A stretch of DNA of 64,000 nt from Polytrichum commune. Taxonomy: Eukaryota > Streptophyta > Polytrichopsida > Polytrichales > Polytrichaceae. The stretch covers positions 39,703,180 through 39,767,179 of the forward strand of contig OX485808.1 of NCBI GenBank assembly GCA_950295325.1, written 5' to 3'. Position numbers and translations under genes: made by a program. Under the pieces are notes generated by a model. That model had not been told where the DNA came from. It did not search any database and was given only the letters and a program-made list of their open reading frames with translations. This document shows positions 15,817 to 29,841 of this stretch, one piece after another; within the stretch, counting starts at the first letter, position 1; each line of letters begins with the position of its first letter.

Positions 15817-16480
15817 TATGTATGAATTGACGTGAGTGTAAAAAGAGGTGTAGTGTACATGATATACATAAGGAAGAGGTATTCTTCTTCTTTAGTGTGT
15901 GCATTTAAAAAGGCTATGAATTTTTTTTTCAAGTAAAGGTAGATGTACAAAAGCCCGGGCCCTCTGGTTTACAAAATAAATTAACAATAGACATGTTAGT
16001 CTCATCCAATTTATTAATGTTGTCATATGGTAATAGTCCCAAAGGACTACCTTGTCAATTCTTGTTAAGGTTTGCATTTGGGTTCTAGGTTTCTACAGAT
16101 TGGAGGCTATTGGAGACCTCTTCGGCATCCTTGAGTTTTTCAATTTGGATTCTAGCTTAGGTATTGTGCTCTTGTCTATGTTTGTTTGATGCAATTGTTG
16201 AGTTGTATCATATGGATGAAACCCCTTCAATGACTCACTTATTGAAAAGTGAAAGTGGATTGTATATGAAATAAAGACCTATTTATTTCATGATTTAAAT
16301 CTCGTATATATGGTGAAGGCACTTGTATAAAATCGTAATCGAAAAGCTTAGTATAAATACACGAGCCATTTTCTAGCTTACCGTTAGTGCAATTGTTTTT
16401 CTTTATAAATTTCATGTATATAAGAGATTTAATTTCATAGTGACCTACCCACATCATTTAGGTTTTCAAATAAGAGTCCA
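15817..16480 (+). repeat. Dispersed repeat family R7, copy 1
   Basis: Aligns in order with about 44370-44900: aagtaaaggtagat, atggtaatagtcc, gactacctt...tcaattcttgt, gggytctaggttt, aagtgaragtggatt and agtataaatac. In the second location it interrupts the duplicated segment B. It has no reading frame of interest. Confidence 0.55.
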
Positions 16481-16599
16481 CCCACTATGGTTGCACTGAG
16501 GTCCAGTATACATGTTAATACATGCGTATGAATAATCAACACGAATAATAGTATCAAAGATCCTATCCATGAGTGTCAAAACTTTGTTGATACCAATCA

Positions 16600-16820
16600 A
16601 ATATTGATATTTGGTGGGTATCTCAAGACAAGAGAATCTTTCTATACTTGAGTCATTATTTAAGTCAAGGCCATTCTAAGCCATATTGATGCAAGAGTTG
16701 TTCTACCTAGGTATAAACTTGGTTCTTGCATGGTATCAAAAACAGAATACCTTCTACTAGTATCCAAAAAATGCGAAATCCTCATTATAGAAATCAGGTG
16801 GAATTGGTTTTTTAAAAGAA
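16600..16820 (+). repeat. Dispersed repeat related to 2640-3340
   Basis: Shares ggtgggtatctca, ttgcatggtat and a single aaatcctcattatagaa unit with the left-end repeat and its tandem array. Only a fragment is recognisable. Confidence 0.4.
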
Positions 16821-17543
16821 CATCAATCCTGCACTGGTAGATATATTCCTTTGGGATATGTGGATGAGAAATTTGATCACAAGATAACTCGAAATTCAAC
16901 GCTTACCAGCAACAGCTGCAGCAATGACATTTAACCCTTGCCAGTGACAACACTAATATGCTTGACTAATCATAATAATTAACAAGGTCAAGATTGTTAA
17001 CCTGACCTTCTTGATGGAGAGTTTGAAAGGTGAAATGATTGTAGACATGCAAATAAAATGACTCACATTGTTGCTCATTTTGGTAAAGTCCATGCTCTTG
17101 TTTTCAAATCTCAGGTGATTCCAGTTGTGAAAGTGTGTGTTTAGGCCTGTCCAATGTTTTCATCGATGGATACAAAGCCCGCTGAAATCTGCGATGATTA
17201 ATCAAACCGTTAATTCACTTCAGCCTCTATGTACTACTACCTCATCTCCATTAGAGCCCCTCACATGTAAGCACAAGTGCATGTACATGCTGATAATCTC
17301 ATTGTAGGAATTAGGGCTCTACTTTAAAACAAAATAAAAACTGGACTCTCTCCGATTGCAATGACTGGCCTATATGTCAACATAAAGTCAACTCTACGTT
17401 CTGTACCTCCTGGAATCTATATTTCTTGGTTTGTGTATACCCAGCATAAAAGGGTAATTAAGTGCTGATTGAAGCCTTGATAATGGAGAAACTCTTCCGA
17501 TTGTCTGATGCTTCCCTTGAATGTTGAGTATAGTCTCTCAACT

Positions 17544-20500
17544 TTAATGGAAGATTTGCTCGCCGGTTGCTGTCAAGACCCAAAACACAGTGCTTGCAAT
17601 GTACATGATCGAGGTTAGGCTTAAAAAGGACTGGAATGACCCCAGCCGCTCTATGAAGAGTCCGATACCCATAGTACTCATAATTGCAGCCAAAGTCCCA
17701 GCTGTGTTGGACATGCCTGCTTGAGACATCCATATCCAATAATTAGTACCAGAAATTCTTGGGAAATATGAAACCCACAGATTCTCGTCAAACTACTGAT
17801 ATGAAACTCTTCTGGATCACTATAGAATGCATTTAGGCAAGCCAAGTGCACACAATTGCTGGACCTATGTTCAATTGGAAGGTGAAGAATGGAAACTGAT
17901 ACTTACCATGTAGAACACCTGCATATTTTGGTCCAATTTCCTGCAAAGTTTAAAACAAACAGAAGTTTTTATTAACCACGCTAGTGACCGTCCAAGAATG
18001 CTCATGTCAAATGCCCAAATCCCTCAATGGATAGCTTTGTACCGTTAACTTTGTGAACCGGCTGAAGCCGACATCGTGATATGATGTCTTTGTCAATACA
18101 TTCACATTCACCAGGCTCAAGTAACTCAGTAGACTAAACATCTGATTTAGTATGGCCTACACAATTCAGTAGTGACCTACATTGGTTGTCTTGCAATCCC
18201 TGTGTGGCAATTAGAGAGGATGTCATATGACACTTGGTCACAAAGAGCGCTCTAATTAATATGGCACACCAACTTTAATGCCACAATAAATCAGATGTTT
18301 AATGTACAGTGGGCGATGTGTATCATCGTGCACAAAATTTTGAGGTTTCAAAATTTTTCCTTTGACTCGGTTTTCTCAAAGTTTTAGGAAGAACATACTA
18401 AGCAGAAACCTCTCTTATCCATCCTGTACCGCCGGTTATCAAAGTTCTTGAACCCCATTACTATGGAAGACAACAATATATGGAAAGATAAGTACCTGGT
18501 AGTTGATTAAGAAACCTGCTTGACTAAATGCGCTCAATCCAACAGCAGCAGTCAACCACGCAGTAGCCACGACAGGATCCCGCACAGTGTTCAAACCAAA
18601 CAATGCTACCGCAGGACCCAAGAAACCAATGGACTGCACGATGGAAAACAATTTTCTGAGTCTTGATGATTTGCAATGCCAAGGTCAAATCTTGCCGCTA
18701 CTTGGATCATACTTTGCAGACCCGTTTTCATACACAACCTTCAGCTTGTTTCGGTTTGGAAGCTACATAGATATCAAGGCACGGGAATTCAAATTTATTG
18801 GGCACGAAAAAAATACCCTCCAAACGCAAGGGGATGTACTTGTTTCAAAGGAAGTGCACCAGGCCCAAGTCTTCCGAGTAGCAAAGAAAACATTAGAAAG
18901 AGATTGATTCGAATTGTAGAGTGATACTCTACCTGCATGATTTTTCTTGTGGTGGTAACCGTGACCCCATGTTGAACAAGGAAGTCAGAGCAAGCGCCTG
19001 CTACAAAACCAACAGCCGCCATCATGGCCCATGGTACAGCACTGAACCAAGCTGCTTCTTTCAGATTCACACCCAAGACCTGCACCATATCCAATCACCT
19101 CATTTTGATAAGCTTGGTTGCAATTGTTTGAAGGCTTTTCTTTTTCTTTTTCTTTTTTAAATTTTTATTACAGGGCACTACAGTTGGCAATTGTGGATAA
19201 TGAATATCTGTTGAAGCTACATGGTCAGGGGTACATACATAATCTGAGCTTGGCATTGGCATCTGCAATTTGGAAGATGTGAACACATACGACATTCTAA
19301 GCCAATTTAAGGAGATGAGAGGAAGAATGCTTACTGTATTGAAATAAACTGGCATCCACCCCAGCATGATAAAGTAGCCCTGCATCCAATGACAATTGAG
19401 AATCTTAGTAACATTTCATCAGACAAGCTCTACGTGAAAGTATCGGTGCAGTTTGCACCAACTATTTCACCACAAAGGCCGTGAGCGTTGCAAGGAAGGT
19501 GGATTGCAAGTGACCATGTTATGATTAAACTCACACTCATCATAACCCAGGACATTCAACAAAGGATTGTTCCTATTAGAATGTATTTGTTATTGAACCC
19601 CTACCAACTATATATAAAATTACAGCTGATAATGTTCATTGGGATCAGTTTCAAGTATAATGTACGCACCCAATTGTTCATGAAGTTTGCAAGGATGATT
19701 GCCCAAGTAGGAAGTTTTGATAGAAGCATGCCAAACGGTGGCATCCCACCTTGTGAATTGCTCTTCATGGCCATCTTCTTATTTTCCACAATACTTGGTT
19801 CCTTGACAATTCCTTCCTTAATGTGAAGATATTCGTCTTTAGAAATCCTGGATTGACTGTCAGGGTTCTTGGTGATGAAGGTAAGCCACAAGGAGAGCCA
19901 AATAAACCCTGCTGATGCAAATGCAACGAAGGGTGTCTTGACACCAAAACGAGATGCCAGAAGAGTTGGAGTGAACATTAGACCTGCCACACTTCCCAAG
20001 TGGAAGCCTGCCATGGTCATTCCTACAGCTCTTGATCTCTCTGTTCGAGGAAACCACCTGCAAAGTGCATTCTTGTGAGGGCAAACATCTATGTGCCGGC
20101 CTTTCCTGAGAAAAAAATAAATTAGACTCGACCAACATCGGCCAAGCTTGGGATGGGATCTCCAAAACATTTGTTGCTCGAGTACTTCCATGTTGAGCAA
20201 TCCTATTCATTCTTCAATGTTGTGTGAGTGGATTTCTTCAACTTTTATATTTCAAAATTTCAAGAATGAAAAGATATCCAAAATTAATTAGTTTAAATAG
20301 TAAGAACATGCTAGCATAGAAAAACTTATCATTTAAAAACATCAAATCTCAAATTCAAAGCCACGCAATTTATGATGACAAAAACAATTCTAAGAAAAGC
20401 CTAGTACATATTTTAGAAGACGGTGCAAGCGGTATGCAAGTAGATGATATTGAACAAGTAACTCTCCAAAATTTGTTTAAAATATGATAAAATTACATTA

Positions 20501-22704
20501 AATTGATGCTTTTCTACAAAATTTTGCGATGATGTCTTCAAGTAGATAACGGATTCAAGGAATACGAAATATAATTCCAACTTCAAAATATTTAAGGTCA
20601 TGAAATTCACGTCCAAAACCAAATTCAACCATCTGCTTTTGAGCATCACTTTTAATGATAAGTTATCACTTTTAATGATAAGTTCTGAAGTCTCAACTTG
20701 ATATTCTACATTTGAATATTTAACACAACAATAGAGGTCATCATGAATAAAAATTCTTATTTAAATAGCTCTTTACTACTACTTTAAGGCCTTTGACCAC
20801 ATCCATTATGGTTCTAGTATACCACAACACTTTTTTGGTCCACTTTACCATGCTTGCACCCTCTTATTACAAAAAACGCCGGACACACACAAGAAGATGA
20901 ACGGAAAGTGTGCATACTTGTGAATCATATTGTTCATGCAGGGCATTGCCACTCCCTCTGCGAGGCCCATGACCACACGCATCGCGAGTAAAGCAGCAAG
21001 TGATTGACGAGCTGCCCAGGGAGTCAAGAGAGTTGCAAGAGACCAGATGAGCACACCCCACCCCATCACACTCTTGCCGCCATACCGGTCTGCAAGTGCC
21101 CCTCCAGCAATGGGGGAGAGGAGATAACCCCACAGAAATGAGGACTGTCAATTCACAGAGTCCCACATGAATATTAAGTAGTGTCATGCTCCGTCAACAC
21201 GCCTCGCTTTTACATTCAGTTTTGCAGTTTTGATTAAGGGTGCAGCGTCTCTCATTCATGCCAATCATAGGATGGTGTGATCCCTCTTAGAGAGTGTCGA
21301 CTATCAGGTTGTAACAAAACTTCCCTGTCGTTAGACTAATATTGCAAGCTTCCTACACCTTCCAAGGCAGGAACATTGCGCTTTATTTTCAGCTTTCTCT
21401 TTTAAGTGATCCTTGCAAATGGATGTTTGTGTCCAATGTATTATAAAGTGCAGTATTGTATGAGTTGCAGGTGAGTTGCAGCAATCATATCATTCTTAAG
21501 CCTTGTAAGAACGCCCCCTTTCTATTCTAGCTTCAAAAAAAGAAAAAAAAAATTCAAGATTCAACGTCTTGGTTGCATGCATGAATGATAGGCAGAGCCA
21601 AGTGACAAAATTATCAATCAATCAACACCTTATTGTTACTTAATTTTGGACAGGAAGCCTCCTCCCATCTACCAAGATTCAATGGAAGAGGAGCGCCCCG
21701 GATGGAACATATTTAAGTTATACGGATTCACTAAAGAATGATTCTATATGCACCGGGAGACTCTACATAGGCTACTTAAGAATGCTATGTTATAGTTGTG
21801 AACTCCGACCTCTACTGTTGGACGATAAGGTTGCACCTGACACCCGGTATTGGAAAATCTCCCTGGAATTACACACAGAGTAGACTCATTCCCCAAACCA
21901 ATCACAAGAAATTCCACCGATCGAGGCAATGGTGACATTGTGACACAAGTGACATTTCTTGCAAAAGGTAAGCAAAACCATCAGGACAGGGAGAGAGAAA
22001 TGTATGAGTAGGCGCACCTGTACAACACCGGAGAAGCTCTGGCTCCAGCCATGAGCGGCTGCCATGGGCACAATGGCCACGGACATGACGACACGGTCCG
22101 CGTTACAGAGAGCCATTGCAAGGGCCACCATGATGACCACCTTTGCCCTCTCCGAGATGAGAAATGACACCAGTCCAGGCTCATCCTGCTGCTCAACTTG
22201 GTGCGGTAGCCCTAACTCTGTTCCTGTCGCTGCCACCGGAGTAATCTTCCTGCCGTTCCTTCCTTCTAATGGACGAATTTGAGATAGGAGAAGTCTACCG
22301 GTGGCAAGAGAAGTTGGATTATTGATTGGATGAAGATTTAAGTCAGAATGTGGGGTGGAGATACAAGAAGATTTTGGTCTTGTTGACGATAGCTGCTGAT
22401 AGCCTCGTCTATAGCACGAGGTCACAATGAAATCACTAAAGTTCTTCCTGAAAGTGGTTTTCATAAATGGATTTGTAACGGTGAAGGACGATGATATTAC
22501 CGAAGCTCCAGCACAAGATGGTTCAGATAAAGAGACTGGCCAAGAACCACGATACATTGTTGCCTGAGGACTTTTGACAGAGATGAATTGCAGTGTGACG
22601 GGAGTAGTTTGCGACGCAGTGAGGGATGACGCCATAGCCGTCCTGTTCAGAAATGATGCCAGAAATATGAGTTGTGATGCACTATGCTTCGAAAGCAAGC
22701 GCAT
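17544..22704 (-). CDS. PHT4-family plastid anion/phosphate transporter (MFS)
   Basis: Major facilitator protein of the plant PHT4/ANTR (SLC17-like) group, expected to move inorganic phosphate or organic anions across a plastid or Golgi membrane. Exons on -: 22704-22018, 21144-20918, 20057-19670, 19379-19335, 19079-18933, 18633-18496, 17940-17907, 17716-17544; all phases close to 612 aa. The first 185 residues are S/T-rich with no membrane span, fitting a transit peptide plus linker. TM1 starts near 188 (VVIMVALAMALCNADRVVMS). The MFS loop 2-3 signature lies near 243-257 (GGALADRYGGKSVMG). The SVAIVPMA and NTAGTLAAI segments match the family. Two exons are very small (45 and 34 bp). A second Met at residue 23 could be the start. 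The exact PHT4 subclade is not determined. Confidence 0.93.
18205..18310 (+). repeat. Short dispersed repeat, copy 2
   Basis: Intronic copy of the unit at 9222-9325: agagaggatgtcatatgaca, cttggtcac, ctctaatt, aaatcagatgt. Confidence 0.45.
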
Positions 22705-24200
22705 GCACTAGGAGGAGGTGATTTTGAAAAGGATTAAGCTCTATCCTCCACGAAACGAATTCATTCTTGCCTGCGGAGTTTCTGACATAGCCGTCCTCTT
22801 TAGAAATGATTCCTCAGAAGGATTATGCTCTGCTCACCACGCAACATTGTCAAGTCTTAGGGAAGCCAATTTCTAAAGAGTAAAAAGAATGCAATGAGAT
22901 CCTACAAGTCAATAAGTCCCGCTGTCCGGTGTACTAGATTGACTGCAAAGAGTCGTGCACAGACGCACTTTTCGAAGTCAAAATACTTCACAAGAAATGT
23001 GGAAAACGAGTCAAATGACAGAACCGCCTCCATTCATTTAAATCCTGCACAACCAGGTAGTGTGAGTCGGTTATCAAACGGCGACGATGAAGTTCAAATC
23101 CTCGGACTTTGAAAGGTCCTAAACTGCCTAATCTTTCACTTCAAATCCACTGAACATCTATTGAGCGCCATCTGATTCAGCAGAAAAGAGGAGTTCGTAG
23201 TTAAAGGAAGAGCAGGGAGAATAAGTCTGAGAAGACCCGTGCTATTCGATTACTTGTTTGTCTTCAATAAATACTGAAGAAGAAGAAGAGTGCAAAGTTT
23301 GCATCAACAGTCCCCTAATAGTCCACGCTAACCTTAACATGTCACACATTCAGAACAAAATAATAATGCTGTACTCGATCTCGTTAGAATATTCTATAAC
23401 GGAAGTTTGGTGAAAATTCTGCCAGCAGCATCTTCGACATACTCCACTCCGAACAATTCCCGAAGCTCCTTGCATGTGTCCACGAAGCCTTGTCTCTTCA
23501 TGCAGACACAGGGCAAAGATCTCTGGACCGGGCCCGGGGTCACCGAAGCTATTAAAAAAACACTAAAAATAACTGAGTGAGATTTGTGCAGCTAGGATTG
23601 CGATGATTCGCCCCTTACTTGTACCGAATTTTAGCGACAAATTCGTGTGAGAGTCTATAAAGTTGCTGCAAGCTCAATGACAAGATAGACACAGAAGCGG
23701 ACTCGTTGAATTTTGAAAAGCCCCTGCTCAGGAATTCCTATGACAAAGAACAATAATTGATTGTTCCGAAGCTCAATGCTCATCCACACTTTTGTATGTA
23801 ACCGTTAAAGACCTGGGGTATATTTGTAAGGTTTGTGGGTGTTATGTGGTTCCTTTCTCATGTTCTCCAACTTCTACCGATCATATTTACACAAAAAACT
23901 TGCATTGCATTAACAAATCTACAATGAAACATCTGCAAAAATTGGACCACCTCTAATTTAGTTATGATTATCATAAGTGCATGTTTGTTGATTTCTTAAT
24001 TGAATACATAGGTCCTTCCAATTGTGCTCACCTGTAGAGTAGTTATTAATATTTGAAGATGTAGTCCAATCTCTTTTAAACATGTGTCTTTATGATTTTT
24101 GCTCTTAATTTGATCCTCACGGAACCACATACGAATCAAATCTAGGGGTCCAATTAGGAAAGTAGCCACTTAAGACCATGCCCACACTAGCATTCGCGAT
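22705..24200. other. Upstream region of the PHT4 gene and intergenic DNA
   Basis: No gene could be supported. Short frames (for example 22894-23112) lack domains. An R2-like fragment is faintly visible at about 24040-24170. Confidence 0.4.
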
Positions 24201-24250
24201 TGGCCTACACCAATGGGAGTTTCCATCTTTATATGAGTAGTTGTTTTGTA

Positions 24251-25262
24251 TGCACTAGCAAAATTATAGTATGTTACATCCAATGAGGATAATGTGCATA
24301 GGACAAAAAATCCCGTACCAGTAGCAATAAATATCGAAAAGAGATGCACTTTCCCTATCAAGAGGGACTCCTCCAATGATTGGCCCTTGCACGAGCATGG
24401 TAAATTACTGTACAATAACCCCCCGCTTAAGTACGCAACTTGAACATGCGCAGTTTGTGCGTACTTAGCTGGTAGGTGCGTACTTTAGGATTTAGGGTTT
24501 CCCAAATTGCGAGCGGTCGACATCAAAGCCAAATGTAAAAGAACTTCAAAACTTACACCAAATGACGATTCACGACATGTTCAACTAAGAAATCTTGAAC
24601 CCTCATTTTTTTGCCAAAAAATGCGTACTTAACCGAGATGCTTACTTAAACGGGTGCGTACTTAAGCGGGAGGTTACTGTATTGGGTGGGCTCCTCCCCT
24701 CGTGTAATCGCTTGAGGCTTTACTAGAGTGCATTATGAATTAGGTAATAGATGCAAGGAGCCTTGCCATGGGTTGTAGTACTATATTTAGAAATATAGCC
24801 TACCAAGTTGTGGCAACGGCAAGGGCATCACATGACATTACCAAATGTAGTGATCATGTCATCAATTACAAGTGATAAAGTGTCTCCTTGTACCCATTCA
24901 AGAATAATCACATAATTAGCACATTTGTTTGGTATGACCATTACAAAATATCTATCTATCTATCTATTTATCTTTCTATATGTCTATCCTAGCATTTTAC
25001 ATTCACATGTACAAAGAATGCCATTATACACAAAGGAAAACGCCTCTAGATTTTATATTTGGTGAGGCCCTTGCTCAATGGTATTCTAGGGAACATGGGT
25101 CACCCCTCAAGCATGTAAGTGTCGCGGTAAATGGCCCACTTGGTATTCATTCTTCCCAATATTTACATGTCAGTTCAAGATCACTTGCACGTGAAGCTTC
25201 CTCCCCGTGGGTTCACATGCTTAAATGAACTAACAATGAACATGAGGTTTTATGTTTTCTTT
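24251..25262 (+). repeat. Paralogous repeat R8, copy 1
   Basis: Matches about 49735-50833 in the same order: tgtatgcactagcaaaatt, gaggata.tgtgcataggac, gggtgggctcctcccctcgt, gcatgtaagtgtcgcggtaa, aacatgaggttttatg. This copy carries a 267-bp pogo-like MITE that the other lacks, while the other carries a 325-bp MITE that this one lacks. An (ATCT)n microsatellite sits at about 24949-24970. No protein is encoded. Confidence 0.8.
24413..24679. mobile_element. Tc1/mariner (pogo-like) MITE with TA target duplication
   Basis: The left end reads CAATAACCCCCCGCTTAAGT; the reverse complement of the right end reads CAGTAACCTCCCGCTTAAGT. Both continue into ACGC. The element is flanked by TA at 24411-24412 and 24680-24681. 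CAGTA-type ends, a CTCCC box and a TA duplication fit pogo-like elements. GTGCGTACTT-like words recur near both ends. The paralogue near 50230-50250 shows the site without the insertion. Confidence 0.8.
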
Positions 25263-27290
25263 GCTTCTATTGCCCTTGTTGAGAAACCCCCCATCTCACA
25301 ATCTCCTCACATTCTCCTCAAATTGCATTTTATTTTATGTTAAAGAGGTTACTATAAGAAGAGGAGAACCAATTAATCTTCTATCTATCACGGATGCATT
25401 TATCCATGTGCATCATGGGTAAAAAATTTAAGTTGCAAGTCAACCTAAAACAACATGTGAATAGTTGCATATACCAAGTAGGAAGAACGAATCCCAAATA
25501 TGTTGCTTACTACAACATTTATATGCTTAAAACTTGAAGACAGTGGTTGCTAAATAGGTTAGTCACACAACACTTAAATGGTTGAGGAGTGAAAGGCGAT
25601 TATGTGTGCACATCATATAATAATCTTCTTCAAGAGAAAGGATTCACCCTTGCACCAATACAATCACAAGTACGCACTTGAGCCCCAATTTGTTTGGGAA
25701 ACTTAAAATGATTGAGTTAAATTAAATTAAATTGTCACAACATGGCCATGATTCCTTGTATAATTTAATCATGTTTCCTAGTACGTACGAGATGATTTTT
25801 TTGGGCATAGGGAGAGGGCAAGAGTGTCATAACATTATTAAGAAGTGTGTGTTTGTTCTTGTAGGACCCAATAGTATAACCATGGAATGTCCCAACCTAG
25901 TGCAAGGAAACTCATGCCCCGATCACACCAAAGTTTCCATCTAGTTCCAGCTATGAATTTGTTGAGGATTATGTTCAAAAATAGATGTTGGCTTGCTACT
26001 TTTCACAATATTACACCCGAAGATGCCAATGGATGTTGTCAGAATTGACCGTTGTGATCAACCCCTTAAATTACGTACGAATCTACACGAGGTGGGGCAT
26101 CCCATGGTTTTGATTCTCAACGCCCACATGAACAAATGCACATTGCTTTAGTAATGCTCGGACAAGTGCTTGTGAATAAAGTTCCAATAACATTTTTTTT
26201 TTTCTAGTACACTCAAATATACTATAACTAGTAGAAGTACCAATCCCATGTACCTTGGAACACGGGTGTGCACAATCTTCCTTGAATCTATTTATGGGGA
26301 TGCTGCAATGTCTTTGTCTTGATAGAAACAACAAATGCCATGTGATCCCAAAACAAACTAAATTTAATTCAATTTAATTCAATCAATTAAGCAACAAATC
26401 ACTCTCACTCCCAACGAGCTTTGTGTCTATCTAGTTTCAATGCATGTACTTGAACATGAGTGTACCTTCAAAACCCCAAGTCCGGCATACGGACATAGCT
26501 TTGTAAAAGGTGTCTACATGAGCACGAGGATCAAATTGTGTATGGTGTTCTCGTGGATGTCTTGGAATTAAAGTGAACATGCCATTCGGTGTTCTATCAC
26601 GTTCTATGCAAGTGGCTACACCCAAACCAATACTCGTAGAAATTTGTTTATCAATTTCTATTCCCGAAGAAAAGGAGCATTAAATCTTGCCCAACTCGTG
26701 AATACCTATGAATGCCCTACACAATATTAAGTAGAAAAATGGAGAACAATGAATGACCACTACTAGTGCACTAGACTAGGAGTAGACTGATTCTTATGTC
26801 AGTCCAAAATGGTTAATCGTAAAAGTGATTGGCCCAAAAAGAGTGCAGTAATAAGGCGGATGCAGTCATTGGTCGGATGGTCGTATTTTACATCACTTGG
26901 GATCATTTTTGGGTCTTTGAGTGAATTGTTTTGTGTGCATATGTATGTAGAGAAGGATCTTTTGATGCTCAAATTAGGGAGACCCTACTACACAAGTAGG
27001 AGGTTTTGACTTACTTGCTTCTTTGCGAAAATGTAATCAAATATTTAAAGGGAATAAAAGTACAATTCACTTGCATTCTTCGTCATTTCCTCTACTCCAT
27101 CTCTAGAATTTAGTGCACAAATTACGAACCATTATATTTGATTGAATCAACTTATTTTCACCGTATTCTATTTTTGTAGCAAAATATGCTTCATCCAAAA
27201 ATAACACAAAATATGTGGGTTGGGGCTAGAGCTCATGCCCAACTGCATGGGCCCGACTTAATTAGGCTCGTTTACATTCCGTTAGGCTCA
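25263..27290. other. AT-rich intergenic DNA
   Basis: No supportable gene. A weak inverted pair of TTAAATTAAATT-type tracts near 25705-25735 and 26358-26390 is the only structure seen. All frames are short. Confidence 0.4.
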
Positions 27291-27299
27291 ATACACTTA

Positions 27300-27700
27300 A
27301 CTTAATTTTAATCATACTTAATTAGTTTGAATGTGTATGAATACTTGTGTAAGTACAAGGAATTAACTAAAATATTATAAAATAAACAAACTAAAAGCAC
27401 ACTAATGTAAGTTTCATTTGAGAACAAAATAGACCCTTTCAAATGGTAAGGCACATAAATTAGAAGGTGCTCAATGCTAATGAAGATTTTGTAATATTTT
27501 AGACTCCAAGATTATTACATGCTTTATTGATGGTTTCAATTTAGGTATGAAATTGTGTTTTAATTAGGGCAAAGTGAACACATATATTGTATTATGGACC
27601 ATGAAGGTGAAGTGCATTCAATATGGGTTTTGTTGACAAGCGGTCTTCAATAATGCATTTTTTTTAAGAGTCCGTCGGGCTCAAAAAAAAATGGGAATAT
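27300..27700 (+). mobile_element. Decayed Mutator-like element fragment (family R1)
   Basis: Matches the internal and right-TIR parts of the 29851-30828 element: cttaattagtttgaatgtgt, attaactaaaatattataaa, tttcaaatggtaag, acatgctttattgatggttt, tgaaggtgaagtgcattcaa, tatgggtttt. The terminal GC-rich part is degraded to about gtccgtcgggctc. Confidence 0.65.
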
Positions 27701-29841
27701 GATGAGGTCATAGCTTTGGCAAAGCAAGGCCCATGTGATTCGGCATGAGCTCTGACCCCATCCAAATATGTGTGTCTCATTCATCTTTGTCAATACAAGA
27801 CAACACTGACTTATACCATTTAATTACCGCTTTTCCCTCTTCAAGACTAAAAACACGTAACTATTCAAACTTTTCAAACCTCAATTAAGAAACTCACAAC
27901 TTTTTAGTTCAAGTTGGGCTCAATTCTATTAGATGATGGGGGTTAATTATTACTTCATGTAGGTCAAATAACCCCTACCATTAGCAAGGATTAAAATGTT
28001 TTAGTATCAACCAAGTTAACACATTATTTTGGACATTGTCCATGTAAAATGATATGTCATGTATAAACTTTAAATGATTTTCACATTTTTGTAATGATCA
28101 AATGCATCATTTTAGTGTAAAAAAAAATCACTTCAAAGCATTTGTTAGAATTTGTTAGAACAATGACATATGATAATAGAACATGTTGTAAGTTTGACAT
28201 GGTTGGTTTAATGTGGATATTTTATGGGGTATGGAATATTGAGTCATGGAGTATGAGGGTTTTATTCTTTGCCAATGTTCAAGTCATCAAAGTATTGGTT
28301 ACTAGATTAAAGCTCGATTATGGATTATTTCCATTATGCTATATTTTGTATTAAAAGCAAGCTCTTTGCATATAGGCATGAATGTCCATGGATATAGGTT
28401 TGTGGTCATGCCAATGTCCTAGTATTGCTTGCTTATGAACTCCAAATTTTGGAAATTAACTTTTTTTTATAAGTATGTATTCCAATTTTAGACTACTGTA
28501 ACAATTCATAAGAAAGAGATTAGTCTATAATATCATTTGAAAGTAAGAGACCTTGCTTTCACTTGTGGCCGCTTGGAGGAACCTTCTATGTTGCAAATCA
28601 TGGATCTTCTCAATTTGATCAGCATTGTAGAAATAATTTTCCCATGGATGTATATTGAGGTAGCAACTACAAAATATTATACAAGAACACCCAATATTTC
28701 CACTTACAAATCATGGTATCATCAACCTATGAAGTATTCGAATTTAGCATGAAATTTCAAACCTCATGAATATCTTATTCATTTTCAATGTGATTATATT
28801 TCCTTATGAACGGATCATATACCCCCCCCCCCCTTCATCCCGAAATTGTATTGACCAATTCACGATAGTGTAGTTTTTTAGCACATTGTTAAATCCGTTT
28901 TTCAACATATGTGTTTTTATATTTGTTTTTGGATCCACACCTAACTGCACACAGATACACATGCGCATTAAGATGAGTAACTGAACTAGGCTTGCTCACT
29001 TGACACCTAAATGCTTTTGGTGCCTGATTTGAACCTCTCGTACATACAAAATTCTGAAATCGTACAACATGAATTTAGATTGTAATGTGACATTTTGGTA
29101 AACAATGAGAGCTTGGCATTGTCTAGGTTGGTTTGGTAGATCGGGTTCTTAGTTCTTCTCATTACGCGGCAATGCAATGGGCTACGAGGCCCGCCTCCTC
29201 TAAGTGGCATGTTTTTCTTTTAATTTTAATACATGTTTTAGTGTTGGCCTGTTGGCCTTCTATTTCAAAATAATACCTTGTTAACCTTGAAAGGTTATTA
29301 TGCTTGACATTCACACAAACTAACTTGAAAAGAGGTGGATGATTTCATAGCATTTCATATAAAAAGAGAATAGACAATGATCCTAGATTCTAGAAGCCTA
29401 TAACCTCCTACAAGCTGTAACAAAATCTACCAAAACCACCCTTTAAAAACCCATCCCAACTCAACATCTCTAGTGGTGGGTTTGACCATACGGATGGCAT
29501 CTTCTAAAATGTTTGACAATTATTTTTTGAGTCTTCAACTTCAACCGGTTCATCTATAACTCACGGTCGATTCTCCCCATACATGACTTTGAGTTGGGCC
29601 TTAACACTATTACCGAGGTAAGGAGGGTCTTTTAAAAGCTGGAGAGAGGGAAGTATCTCGTATGAGTGTACCTTGACCCCCTAAAGCAGGCGTGTCTAAT
29701 TCAATCTTTATCTTACTCAAACACCTATATTTTAGTGGTATGTTGTATGGTGTGACGTCAAGAATGGATGCCAAAAGACATGTGTTTGAAGATATTGGAC
29801 TACGTGCTCCAAATATAATAACCATTCTAGATTCAACAATC
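27700..29841. other. AT-rich intergenic DNA with an R2 fragment
   Basis: Mostly featureless. About 28750-29000 matches family R2 (atgaatatcttatt, gatcatatac, a C run at about 28820-28833, cacctaactgc, ttaagatgagtaac). Frames such as 28142-28354 are AT-rich and unconvincing. Confidence 0.4.
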
